Assembly (NCBI GenBank): GCA_024362935.1
Contig: JANCRA010000006.1
Span: 34,465,924 to 34,529,923 of the forward strand
Length of the DNA: 64,000 bases
Origin: Setophaga petechia
Taxonomy: Eukaryota; Chordata; Aves; Passeriformes; Parulidae
Direction: 5' to 3'
Part shown: positions 34,729 through 45,316 of the stretch, one piece after another
Numbering within the stretch: the first letter of the stretch is position 1
How the letters are laid out: every line of letters starts with the position of its first letter
Made by a program: the position numbers and the translations under genes
The notes under the pieces: model-generated
Databases searched by the model: none
What the model was told of the DNA's origin: nothing
What the model saw: only the letters and a program-made list of their open reading frames with translations

Positions 34729-36786
34729 AAAGATAATCTGCCATACAGATGGTAATTGAAAACATCTTGCATTGCAATCTTCAACAACGGTACAACTTAC
34801 TTGAAAAGTTTTTTGACCAATCACACAAAGTAAAAGCATATTGACAGTAGCTCTATCCAACCACTGTAAGCACACGTACCTTTGGTTAAACACTGCTGGC
34901 TTATTTCAAATACAATACCTGCTTGTAAGCCTTAAAACACAATGCACAGAGCTCCCTTATAAAGCTTAGAACTTCCTCATATCTTGCTAGATATACTCTT
35001 CTGTAGCTTAGGGAGTTATTCTAGCCAAGTGTTAATACACAGACCATTTCTCTATTTGTCCTTACTTTTCTACTTCTTATATAACTTTTCTGCTGACAAA
35101 TCTTATGGCTACTGCTTAGCTCTAATCATAGCAGATTAGTAGACGACCTGAGTCCCAAGTGCAAAATAAGCCTTCAAATGTCATGTATTATTCAAAGCAT
35201 GAGATATTTCAAGTATGAAAATATATAATTAGCTGCTTCTCTAACAAAAAGAGTTTCCTATCTTATGAGCCGGAGATGACTTAAACAATTTAGAAGTGAT
35301 TTAAAAACCCCTTGGGGTGATTTCAACAGAACTCTCCACAGCTCTCCCACAGCTCTCTGAAATATAGAAATAGTATTTAATCTGTGCAGCCATTTGTAAA
35401 GAAGAAAATAATTTCTTGTGCCCAAGAAACAGAAATTCATTTGTTCATTATTCAGAAAAGTCATCCTAATTTTACAGAACAATGAAAGTAAAATCGGAAC
35501 AATATGCTTCTATTTACAATGGAATTTTTATAAATCCTTTCTCTGCTAAGTCTTATTTGATGGGATTTTTTAGCTCTTCTTCCACCTGTACTTTCAGAAT
35601 GCAGTCTGCTCAGAATAGTGAGTGACTTTCTGCTAAGCTGTGCAACCACAGAGCATTGACAACGGCCTGTGTGAAATCCAGTATGAAGTGACTTGTGAAA
35701 GTCAATTAGAATTCAGTATTTGGTTAGAGATTCTTATGCACACAACATTTAGACACCTCGCCAGTCAGATTGTCTCAACACGGATGTGTGTAGATTTATT
35801 TTACCCGCAATTTCTTTCTTTACGTTATCACAGAATGAGATCCCTACCAACTCAGGGACAAATTAAACCCATTGCCCTTCAGCACTAGGGGTATTCAGCC
35901 CTCTGCTGTCATTTTTAGTAGCCTGCTGATATCCTGTGTGTAGATAATTGTATTCCAATGTGCCATAAACCCATTGCAAAAGTAGTGTAAACCCATCTCA
36001 GTACTTGTTTCCCTTCTTCCTAAGGAATGAAAATTGAATCCTCCACCCCTCCTTGCAGTCCTTTGACATAGACTACAACTACTCCTTGTCACATCTTATG
36101 GGCACACTAGTGTGACACGGCTGGCACAGGTTCCAGCAGTGCAAACAGAAAGTGCATAGGGACTTTTGTTGTCGGCTAAGTAAATTACTGTGGCTGTCAT
36201 GACGTAGATTACACACACACACACATACACACACACCAAAAGAAAAAAAAAAAAAAAAAAAAACAAACCAAAAAAAAGAAAACCAAGAAAAACCCCCAAA
36301 ACAATCTAAGAAGAGATTCTAGATTTCCATAGATCAGAAAAACAAGAAACCCTAACAAACAAATGTAAAAAAAGAAGATAAATTGAAACTTCTAGTTATC
36401 AAGAGATCAGGAAAATTTAAAAAGCAAACAACACAACAAATCAATCCAGGTACACCTTTGCAGGATTCCTGCCTGAGAACCTGTGAGACTCTATGTTCTC
36501 AGGTTAGTCAAGACTTCTCTTATTTTCTAGACTGCTCTGTGAGCCACTGCTGTGTTTCCCTATTCTCCACTTCTCTCTTCCCAGCGTTTCCCTGTAGTGT
36601 GGCAGAAGAAATTGCAGCATGCCTTGATGTCATCCCGCGTACTACTCAGGTCTCTTTTGCTTCTCTGTTTTGGAAAGGGAAGCGCAGTGCTTCTCACCGC
36701 TGTGGCAAAGCCGAATCAGACGGAGAACCCTGAACGCACAGCTCATGTGAGGGCAGCCCGGGAGCCGCAGCCACAGGCTGGAGAAG
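34729..36786. other. AT-rich sequence with a (CA)n/poly(A) tract, no gene recognised
   Basis: Nothing coding is supported. At 36,211-36,264 there is a (CA)n run followed by an A run of about two dozen bases interrupted once. From 36,540 composition rises and the sequence leads into the inverted-repeat arm at 36,787. Confidence 0.6.
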
Positions 36787-36969
36787 CCCCCTGCCCCCCG
36801 TGCTGGGGCTGGCAGCTGTGGCCCTGCCCGGCCCCGCAGCCGGGCCCGCCAGCCTGCGCCCCGCACGCCGCTCCCTGCCCCGGGCCGGCTCGGCCGCTGC
36901 TGGGCGCAGGCAGCGCCCAGCCGAGGGGCAGAGCCCGCGCCGAGCCTTCCCTGCCGGCGCTCCCCGCAG

Positions 36970-37844
36970 CTGCTGCAGGACGAGAGCCGAGCGGCCGAGC
37001 ACCTGCGCTGGGCCCTGCCGCACCTGCAGAGCCCACAGAGGCCCCTGCGACAGGCGGCCGTCAGGCTGATGGGTGAGCCCCGAGCCCAGCGCCCCTCCTT
37101 GCCCCCGGCCCGGCCGCTGCCCCGGCTCCAGCGGGAGCCGCGCCCGGGCCGCTGCAGCCCCGCCCGCCCTCGGCGCTGCCGCCGCCCTCCCGCAGCCGAG
37201 CCCTCGGGCGGCAGCGTGCGGCAGGGCCGGCAGGAGCCCTGCCCGGGCAGGAGGGCGTGCGGCCGCAGGGTGGCAGCGCCCGTGTCGGGCAGCTGTGCCG
37301 CCTGGCGCCGCCACGGGCTCTGTCCTGCCAGGGCTGGCCGGAGCGCTCATGGTGGGGCAGAAGAAGGAGCTCCAGGTCCTCAGTCAGGGTGAGTGGGGGC
37401 AGTCGCGGGGGTGCCAGCGGGGGCCGCCGGGGGCAGCTGCAAATCCCGGCTCCGGAGCTACAATCCCTGCCCGGGCTGCCGAGGGCTCTGCTCCCTGTGC
37501 GGACGAGGGGCGGCGGGGACAGAGCCCGGAGTGCTTTCAGGGACACGAGGGGCAGCCGAGGCCAGCACCTTCCGGCCCAAGCCCGTGTCTCCGGCTCCCT
37601 TCTGGCCATAGCAGGAGCCGGCTGGGATTGCCTGGCAGGAGTGTTTCCCTGGATTCCTGCAATCCGGCCTCTAACTGTGGCTCTGGGCTTCTTTTTTTCA
37701 ACCCTTCAAGCCCTGAAGGAGTACGAGTGCCCTTTCTTCAGCAACCAATTTATCCAGCTGATGAAGTTCGAGGCAAGATCTGCCGAACTTCGTCTGCAAG
37801 ATCAGGAGAACCCGTGTCCTTGGGCAACCCCCAGTTCCCAATGA
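36970..37844 (+). pseudogene. MROH-like gene, copy C, 5' truncated by the duplication edge
   Basis: Three exons mirror the last three of copy A: 36,970-37,072 (103 bp, SRAAEHLRWALPHLQSPQ), 37,332-37,388 (57 bp, MVGQKKELQVLSQ) and 37,711 onward (ALKEYECPFFSNQFIQLM), open to a stop at about 37,844. The next exon upstream (equivalent to 16,647-16,748) is absent because homology ends at 36,787. In the last exon, ctgcaggtt of copy A reads ctgcaagat, so a possible donor there is lost. No promoter is visible upstream. Confidence 0.75.
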
Positions 37845-38787
37845 CGATGAGACCACCTGCAGAGCACAGGGTTCCAGCTGGAACTCCAGGCACAGCTCTT
37901 GTTGGTCACAGCTGAGCCTGTGGGAAGCTCCAGGGGCTCCTGGCATCTCACTCCTTGTTGGCAGCTCCCTCCCCCTCTCCAGCGCCCAGGCCCTGCCCAG
38001 CCCCTTTTTTGCCTCCCAGTTCACCCCTTTGCTTTGCCTTCCCTTAATAACCAGTTTTAGCTTTGTCACTTTACCCACGTGTCCATGGAGCTGAAGTGGC
38101 AGAAACCCTGAGCCCCGGGACACGCAGGGCCCTGCTGCCGTTCTCTTCCATGCTGTGTTCTGTGCATGGGCAGAGAGGAACAAGGGCAGCTCAGGCTGCA
38201 AAGGTCCCTGTGCTACTGCTCCAGTTGCACAGCACCATGGAGTTGAAGGTCGTGCTGAGCATGCTGAAGGGAACAAGGAGCCTGGGTTTTAGAAGAGCCA
38301 GCTTGAGGATGCACTGAAGGCAGCTGTGAGGGATTCCACAGCCTGCATCTATGGAGGGCAGAGGAGCTTGCAATGCTGGAAGTTTTTCACAGAGAGCTTC
38401 CTGAAAGCACAGCAATGCTCCATCCCTACACAGGGACAGGAAGAGGGCAGAAGCAGAGACCGTTGTGGCCTAACAATGAGCTCTGGGTGTGCCTGAAAGC
38501 AGCAGCAGCAGCAGCAGGGAGTGGCTGAGCCTCAGAGGCAGGACCGTTCCAGTGGCTGCAGTGTTGTCAGGCAGTGCCTGCAGGGTCGGTGTGGTTCTGG
38601 CAGCTGTGGTCTCCCTACAAGTGAGGAATGGCAGCCCCTGCCTCAGGCCCAGTCAGAAACCCAACCAAGCGAGACCAGAGGGAGGAGACCCTTCGCACCT
38701 CTCTTGGGCAGGGCTGCAAAACAGCCGCTGCATCTTCCTGCCCCTCTGTTTGGGGTGTGCTGAGCCCAGAGCCGGCCAGCTTGTGTC
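37845..38787. other. Arm sequence between MROH copy C and the ERV
   Basis: Counterpart of 14,612-15,590 in the left arm. It holds the same GC-rich overlapping frames and a (cag)n run near 38,500; nothing coding is supported. Confidence 0.5.
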
Positions 38788-38791
38788 CTGC
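38788..38791. repeat. Target site duplication, left copy (ctgc)
   Basis: ctgc directly before the TG of the 5' LTR, repeated at 48,264-48,267. Four bases is the size made by gammaretrovirus-type integrases. Confidence 0.9.
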
Positions 38792-39256
38792 TGTAATAAG
38801 TAGCAATATGTTTGTTCATTAGTTAAATTAATAGCTGAATAATTCTTATAATATAAAAAGCAATAGTTAAATAGTTGTATTTGCTTGTAACTGTAACAAA
38901 AGCTGACCTGGCAAGAATTGCTGAGCTTGCAGAAACGTATAGTGCTTAGAATTGCTGAGCTTGCAGAAAATGTATAGTGCTTTGGAAACATATGGTTGTA
39001 GTTAAGTCCTATGAGACAAAGTCCACCCAGCGAACAAAGCGGGCCCCCCTTCTCCTTCAAGACCACCAGAACAGGATACGTCATCCCGAGAGGAGAAGAA
39101 ATAAAAGACCAGACCCAGAAAGGGGGGCGCGGACTTTGAGAGCAGATTTCTCTCAGTCGCCCAGCGCTGAACTTTTGCTTGTCACTGCTTGCTTTATAAT
39201 CAAATAAATTCTGATTGGGAAAAGAAATTTACATGGTAAGATTCTTCCTTATAACA
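38792..39256 (+). repeat. 5' LTR of the young ERV
   Basis: 465 bp, TGTAAT...ATAACA. A 34-base period repeat (agaattgctgagcttgcaga at 38,914 and 38,948) lies in U3 and could be an enhancer pair. An ataaaag TATA-like box is at about 39,101 and a poly(A) signal aataaa at 39,203-39,208. Confidence 0.96.
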
Positions 39257-39258
39257 AA

Positions 39259-39276
39259 TGGTGCCGTGACTCGGAT
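39259..39276 (+). promoter_or_regulatory. Primer binding site for tRNA-His
   Basis: TGGTGCCGTGACTCGGAT, two bases after the LTR. It is the exact complement of the 3' end of vertebrate tRNA-His with CCA, so reverse transcription would be primed by tRNA-His. Confidence 0.9.
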
Positions 39277-39642
39277 CCAGGAAACGGGGCCCAGAAACTT
39301 CGGGGAGGTGCCCCCACCCCTTTTGGTGGGCTCCGGAGATCCTTGGGCCACCCGGTAACCTGGACCTGACGAACCTAAATTTTGTGAGCAAGCAAAAGAG
39401 TATACCGGTAACCCTGTAAACTTTGTGCACGAAGATCCGAGCGAAGACGCAGGACGCGTGAGTATATAGGTGAACCGCTCGGTTGGGGTTGGGATCCCAG
39501 GGCACGGTGAATGAGACGTCCAAGTGCGGACGAAGTGAAAAGGGACCCTCCAGTAGTGCAGTTCTCGTAGCCCGCGAGGGAGCGAGCCACGACCGAGGGG
39601 TTGTGTGTGTGTGTGTGTGTGTGTGTGGAGGTGCCTTGGAAG

Positions 39643-41124
39643 ATGGGGCAGAAGGAAAGCAAGCCTTCTGATCCCATGGGGGAGGGCCCCCGGTTACCCT
39701 CAATACCAAAGGATAGTCCATTAGGATTAATGCTTAAGTATTGGGATGATTCTCCCTCCAGAAAGGGGAAGGATAAGGCAAAAATGATAAATTATTGCAT
39801 GGTAGTGTGGGGCGGTAAGAAGCTGGAGTCAGGAAATGTTTATTGGCCCGTTTTCGGATCCTCCGAAGATTGGGTCTGCCAAGCCCTGAACAGCTTTGTG
39901 AATTCTAAAGAGCCAGTAAACCTGGAAGAGAGTGTTTATGCTAAATTATGGTTGGTAGGAAGTGATGAACAAATGACTAAGTTGTTCCCCCTTAAGGGAA
40001 GTCAAGGAGAGGAAGACAGAAAGAAAAAGTCTTGACTAGAGGAAGAGACTCCTATTTACCCTCCCCCGTATGTACCACCACCAGCCCCTCCCGTACTCCT
40101 TCCAAACGTGCCTCCGACATCTGCTCCTAATCAACAGCAGGTCACGAACTCGCCGGATTGCAGGAGGCGTACTCGGAGTCAGATGAGGACAGTAATTGAT
40201 GAAGGAGAGAGCAGTGGGTTGTTCCCTCTCAGGGAAATAGCATTAGGAGGACCCCAAGCTGGGATGGGGTTTGTCACTGTCCCGTTAAACTCGGGAGATG
40301 TGCGCGAATTTAAGAAAGAGATGGGAAAATTATTAGAAGACCCTATAGGAGTGGCAGAAAGGGTGGATCAGTTCCTAGGGCCAAACATATATACTTGGGT
40401 GGAAATGCAGTCCATTTTAGGCATCCTATTTACAACAGAGGAAAGAGGGATGATCAGAAGGGCTGGGATGAGGATTTGGGACACCCAGCATGTTCAAGGT
40501 CCTGCGGCTGATGTGAAATGGCCCTTACAAAATCCCAATGGGAACAATCAGGACCCCAACCATCGTGGTCATATGCAGGACTTAAGAGCTATCATAATCC
40601 AGGGCATACGAGAGGCTGTGCCCTGGGGACAAAATATAAGCAAGGCATTCAGAGAGTGCCAAGGAAAAGATGAAACCCCCACTGAATGGTTGGAAAGATT
40701 AAGGAAAAGCTTTCAGTTATACTCAGGGGTGGATCCGGACACGCCAATGGGGCAAGCACTCCTGAAAACACAGTTTGTAGCTAAATCATGGGAAGACATT
40801 AGAAAGAAACTAGAAAAGTTAGAGGATTGGCAGGACAGAGGACTTGATGAATTGCTTAGGGAGGCCCAGAAGGTATATGTTAGATGGGAGGAGGAGGCAC
40901 ATAAAAGGCAAGTTCGGATGATGGTGGCGGCAGTCAGGGAGGGACAGCGAAACAACCCTCCACCACGGGAAAGAAATGGCATGAGGAGAGGTCCCCGGGA
41001 TTTAGGAGGGCCCCCAACTGGAGGGAAAGAAGGAGCAGTGTGCTACTATTGTGGTGGGAAAGGACATATGAAGAGGGAATGTCGAAAGAGGCTTAGGGAT
41101 GAAAAAATGTTTAAAGAAGATTAG
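39643..41124 (+). pseudogene. gag: gag of the young ERV, one internal UGA
   Basis: Starts ATGGGGCAG (MGQKESK), with Gly2 available for myristoylation; a (TG)13-like tract at 39,602-39,627 lies just upstream. The matrix part runs to a TGA at 40,033-40,035. The same frame then continues without interruption through YPPPYVPPP (a PPPY budding motif), a capsid with a major homology region around GKDETPTEWLERLRKSF, and one zinc knuckle (CYYCGGKGHMKREC), to the TAG at 41,122-41,124. The stop sits in tct-TGA-cta-g, the strongest known animal readthrough context, but it could also be an ordinary CGA-to-TGA mutation. Otherwise the reading frame is intact. Confidence 0.9.
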
Positions 41125-44100
41125 GGAGGTCAAGGGCTCTATCTATTGGGGACCCAAATGTCATCGGAGCCCTTGGTAAAACTCAGAGTGGGTCCTCAGC
41201 ACACCCCCATAACCTTCCTTGTAGATACAGGGGCCGAGAGATCAACAGTTCAATCTTTGCCCCCAGGATGCAAGATCTCATCTTCCACAGTACAGGTTAC
41301 TGGGGCAAGGGGAGAACCTTTCAAGGTTCCTGTAATTGAAGATGTTTTAATAGAATCAGAGAAGAAAATGGGGGTGGGATCACTATTATTAGTCCCCGAA
41401 GCTGATTACAATTTATTAGGAAGAGATTTAATGGTGGAATTAGGGATAAATGTAAATATTGAAGAAAAACAGTTGAAAGTCAAGTTGTGCCCCTTACGGG
41501 TCACTGACGAAGAGAAAATCAACCCAGAAGTCTGGTATACCCCTGATACTGTAGGAAGATTAAATATAGAACCCTTCACAGTCAAAATTCAAAACCCAGA
41601 AATCCCAGTAAGAATAAAACAATATCCCATGTCAGATGAGGGGCGAAGGGGACTGAAACCAGAGGTAGAACGGTTAATCCGGCAAGGGCTCTTGGAACCT
41701 TGCATGTCTCCCTTCAACACCCCTATTCTGCCTGTAAAGAAACCAGATGGGAAATACCGATTAGTACATGATTTAAGGGAAATAAATAAGAGAACCATTG
41801 CCCGGTTTCCTGTAGTAGCAAACCCACACACATTGCTGAGCCAATTGAAACCAGATGATCAGTGGTATAGTGTTATAGATTTAAAAGACGCCTTTTGGGC
41901 ATGGCCCTTAAAGGAAGAATGTAGAGACTATTTTGCATTTGAATGGGAAGATCCCGATACTCACCGAAAGCAACAATTAAGGTGGACAGTACTTCCCCAG
42001 GGACACACTGAATCCCCAAATTTATTTGGGCAGGCACTAGAGCAAATAATGAGATCTTATACCCCAAACCAAGGAATAACTCTTGTTCAATATGTAGGTG
42101 ACTTATTAATTGCTGGAAAGAGCGAAGAATCAGTTAGGGAAGAGAGCATTAAGCTTCTAAACTTTTTAAGCATCCAGGGGCTGAAGGTGTCTAAAAGCAA
42201 ACTGCAATTTGTAGAGGAAGAAGTAAAGTATCTAGGACACCGACTCAGTAAAGGAACTAAAACATTAGACCCAGGGAGGGTTAAGGGGATCCTCTCCCTT
42301 CCTCCCCCAAGAAATAAGAGACAAATCAGGCAGCTATTGGGTCTCGTAGGATACTGCAGACAATGGATTGAAAACTTTAGTGGTAAGGTAAAATTTTTGT
42401 ATGAAAAACTAACTGCTGAAGGTGTGATAAAATGGACTGAGAAGGATGATGAATCATTAGAACAATTAAAAGAGGAATTAGCCAACGCCCCAGTGCTAAG
42501 CCTCCCGGATGTTAGGAGGCCTTTCTATTTGTTCGTTAACACTGAGGCAGGAGTAGCATTTGGGGTGCTGGCTCAGGACTGGGCTGGCAGTCGAAAACCA
42601 GTAGCATTTATTTCTAAACTACTAGACCCCGTAAGTAGGGGGTGGCCAACATGTTTACAGATTATAGTGGCAACAGCCCTCTTAGTAGAGGAAGCTTTCA
42701 AAATTACTTATGGAGGAGAACTGAAAGTCTGTACCCCCCATAATATACGGGCAGTATTGCAACAAAAGGCAGAAAAATGGATAACAGATGCAAGGCTCCT
42801 GAAATATGAGAGCATTTTGCTCTCATCTTCTAGGTTGAAACTTGAAACCACCTCTCTGCAAAACCCTGCAGAATTTTTGTTTGGATACCCACAGGAGAAT
42901 TTAACCCATGACTGCCTACATAGTATAGAAAAGCAAACAAAAATTAGGCCAGACCTCGAAGAAGAAGAACTGGAAGAGGGAGAAAGGCTATTTGTGGATG
43001 GATCCTCTAGGGTTGTCGAGGGAAAACGAATCTCTGGATATGCGGTTGTGGGAGGTAAAAATTTAGAAATAATGGAATCTGGACCTCTGAGTCCTAGTTG
43101 GTCAGCCCAGGCCTGTGAGTTCTATGCAGTATTGAGGGCCTTGAAACTCTTGGAAGCTAAAGTTGGGACCATCTGTACGGACTCAAAGTATGCCTTTGGA
43201 GTGGTACATACTTTTGGGAAAATTTGGGAAGAAAGAGGGTTAATAAACTCCCGAGGAAGAGAATTAATACATCAGGAACTAATTACTCAGGTACTACAAG
43301 CTTTAAGAGGCCCAAAGAAAATAGCAATAGTACATGTTAAAGGACATCAAAAGGGCCTCTCCCATCTGACTAGAGGAAACAACACAGCAGACAGAGAAGC
43401 GAAGGAAGCTGCCCTCAGAAAATTCCAGGGTCAGGGAATAAAAAAACCACTAGATAATGAGAAAATTCATGTCCTGAGCTTCACAGCCCAGGAAAAGGAG
43501 AAATTAGACAAAATGGGAATAAAAGACACTGGGGGTATTTGGAAATTGCCAGACGATAGAGAGGTGCTGCCAAAATCTATGGCCCGAAGAATAATGCAGC
43601 AACTGCATGACCAGACTCATTGGGGAACCCAAGCCTTAGTAGATCAATTTACCATTAAGTATATGTGTATAGGAATTTATGATATAGCAAAACAAGTAGT
43701 TAGGGGTTGTATAACATGCCAAAGAGTAAATAGACATCAAGTTAGAGAAAGGATTCCAGGAGGAAGGGAATTAGCACACCGGCCCTTTTCACATGTACAA
43801 ATAGATTTTACCCAACTACCAAAAGTAGGGAGATACAAGTACTTATTGGTATTGGTAGATCATCTAACCCACTTTGTAGAAGCATACCCTACATCGCGGG
43901 CTACTGCAAATGTGGTAATTAAAACCTTGTTAGAAGAAATAATCCCCAGGTATGGAATTGTAGAAATACTAGACTCTGATAGGGGCCCCCATTTTGCAAA
44001 CAAGGTAATGAGAGAGGTAACCATGGCCTTAGGCACTAAATGGCAATATCACACCCCTTGGCATCCTCAAAGCTCAGGGAGGGTGGAAAGGGCAAATGAA

Positions 44101-44649
44101 GAAATCAAGAAGCAACTCACCAAACTCATGGTAGAAACTAAAATGTCTTGGGTCAGATGTTTACCCATGGCACTGCTAAACATTAGAACCCGACCCAGGA
44201 CGGATGTAGGAATCTCTCCTTTTGAAATGCTTTATGGAATGCCTTATGACTTAGAACTCCCGGGAAACCATCCTTGTATACAAGATAGTCAAATTCAGAG
44301 TTATATACAACAGTTAATGAAACGGAGGGAAGAATTAAAACGAAAAGGGCTATTGGTACAAAGACCCCCCTTGGATGTAATGATGCATAAACTTAAACCC
44401 GGAGATAGAGTTCTAATTAAGACTTGGAAAGAGACAACCCTAACACCCCAGTGGGAAGGTCCCTATGTTGTTCTGTTTACCACAGAAACAGCCATCAGAA
44501 CTGCTGAAAAAGGCTGGACACATGCAAGTCGGGTGAAAGGACCCATCACTGCAGACACCCCTTGGGAAGTGACCAGTCGCCCCGGAGATCTACGGTTAAC
44601 TCTTCGGAAGGCACAGAAGCCTGCACCCGTGGGTAATGTGAATGACTGA
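41125..44649 (+). CDS. pol: pol of the young ERV: protease, RT, RNase H, integrase
   Basis: In the gag frame and directly after its UAG, so expression by readthrough is expected. Protease shows FLVDTGAERSTV. RT has KPDGKYRLVHDLREIN, VIDLKDAFWAWPL (first catalytic Asp) and LPQGHTESPNLFGQ. The YxDD box is YVGD (about 42,091-42,102), replacing one catalytic Asp by Gly. RNase H has LFVDGSSR, CTDSKYAFG and NNTADREAK. Integrase has an HHCC finger (HDQTHWG...CITCQ), the Asp of QIDFTQ, SDRGPHF and the Glu of GRVERAN. About 1,175 residues with no other break. Class I (gammaretrovirus-like) by these motifs. As written, the RT should be inactive. Confidence 0.93.
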   Translation, partial: GGQGLYLLGTQMSSEPLVKLRVGPQHTPITFLVDTGAERSTVQSLPPGCKISSSTVQVTGARGEPFKVPVIEDVLIESEKKMGVGSLLLVPEADYNLLGRDLMVELGINVNIEEKQLKVKLCPLRVTDEEKINPEVWYTPDTVGRLNIEPFTVKIQNPEIPVRIKQYPMSDEGRRGLKPEVERLIRQGLLEPCMSPFNTPILPVKKPDGKYRLVHDLREINKRTIARFPVVANPHTLLSQLKPDDQWYSVIDLKDAFWAWPLKEECRDYFAFEWEDPDTHRKQQLRWTVLPQGHTESPNLFGQALEQIMRSYTPNQGITLVQYVGDLLIAGKSEESVREESIKLLNFLSIQGLKVSKSKLQFVEEEVKYLGHRLSKGTKTLDPGRVKGILSLPPPRNKRQIRQLLGLVGYCRQWIENFSGKVKFLYEKLTAEGVIKWTEKDDESLEQLKEELANAPVLSLPDVRRPFYLFVNTEAGVAFGVLAQDWAGSRKPVAFISKLLDPVSRGWPTCLQIIVATALLVEEAFKITYGGELKVCTPHNIRAVLQQKAEKWITDARLLKYESILLSSSRLKLETTSLQNPAEFLFGYPQENLTHDCLHSIEKQTKIRPDLEEEELEEGERLFVDGSSRVVEGKRISGYAVVGGKNLEIMESGPLSPSWSAQACEFYAVLRALKLLEAKVGTICTDSKYAFGVVHTFGKIWEERGLINSRGRELIHQELITQVLQALRGPKKIAIVHVKGHQKGLSHLTRGNNTADREAKEAALRKFQGQGIKKPLDNEKIHVLSFTAQEKEKLDKMGIKDTGGIWKLPDDREVLPKSMARRIMQQLHDQTHWGTQALVDQFTIKYMCIGIYDIAKQVVRGCITCQRVNRHQVRERIPGGRELAHRPFSHVQIDFTQLPKVGRYKYLLVLVDHLTHFVEAYPTSRATANVVIKTLLEEIIPRYGIVEILDSDRGPHFANKVMREVTMALGTKWQYHTPWHPQSSGRVERANEEIKKQLTKLMVETKMSWVRCLPMALLNIRTRPRTDVGISPFEMLYGMPYDLELPGNHPCIQDSQIQSYIQQLMKRREELKRKGLLVQRPPLDVMMHKLKPGDRVLIKTWKETTLTPQWEGPYVVLFTTETAIRTAEKGWTHASRVKGPITADTPWEVTSRPGDLRLTLRKAQKPAPVGNVND

Positions 44650-45316
44650 ATTAGGGGACAGAGAACTGTACCGACTGAGACTCTTGGTAAGAAAACCCCT
44701 ACAGGAACTGGAACGGGAGTTTAAGTGTCCTTTACCGTGGAAAACCTGGAATGAACTGACACTTGCTCTTTCAGTAGTGGCTGAAGTGAGGCGAGAATTA
44801 TTCGATTGCACCGAGTGTCTTAAATGTCGGGAATCTTCTTGCCGGGCGTGGGTAAAAATCTTTTGTGGGGGCTGTAAAAACAAATGGTGGATTTTCCAGT
44901 CACAGTTGGTGGGAAGCACATGGTGTCTTACTTGTGATTGGCATTGGAGAAGAGCAAATCCATTGAGAGCCTTAAGACAATTCATACAAATCCCTGGAGG
45001 GCGGGAGATCCCCGACAGAGAAGCAGTGTCACTAGTTGAAAACCTAGAACAGAGAAGGAATTGGGCCCTGGCATGGGAATTCCAACACCAATTGCATAGG
45101 ATTACAAGTCAAAACCAGACAGTCATATTAACTACCTTGTGTAAGAAGGGAATCCATGTTCCTCTGGTGTGGCAAGTGAGGCCTGACGAGTGGAATACCA
45201 CGATTCGCCGCTATTCCCGAGTTCATAAACAACAAAAACGTAAAGAACGTAGGGAAGAGCAACGCAACTCTAGGAAATTGAGAGAAAAGGGAATAAAGAC
45301 AGAGGGTGAACCCTAA
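44642..45316 (+). CDS. Cys-rich ORF between pol and env, 224 residues
   Basis: The ATG overlaps the last codons of pol (atgactga), and the frame stays open for 224 codons, far longer than chance in a retroviral junction region. Residues 56-101 are rich in metal-binding candidates: Cys 56, 59, 62, 67, 75, 78, 95, 98 and His 101, in CxxC pairs, with many Trp nearby (KNKWWIF, CDWHWRR). The C-terminal ~35 residues are strongly basic (KQQKRKERREEQ), as in nucleic-acid-binding proteins or nuclear signals. No signal peptide or membrane segment is visible. I do not recognise it. It could be an accessory protein made from a spliced RNA. Confidence 0.75.
   Translation: MTELGDRELYRLRLLVRKPLQELEREFKCPLPWKTWNELTLALSVVAEVRRELFDCTECLKCRESSCRAWVKIFCGGCKNKWWIFQSQLVGSTWCLTCDWHWRRANPLRALRQFIQIPGGREIPDREAVSLVENLEQRRNWALAWEFQHQLHRITSQNQTVILTTLCKKGIHVPLVWQVRPDEWNTTIRRYSRVHKQQKRKERREEQRNSRKLREKGIKTEGEP

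Noticed and set aside
36211..36264. (CA)n plus A-run as a retroposon poly(A) tail
   Set aside because: No retroposed gene or LINE end could be recognised next to it.
40033..40035. Selenocysteine decoding of the gag UGA
   Set aside because: Nothing suggests a selenoprotein here; stop readthrough or a simple mutation explains the codon better.
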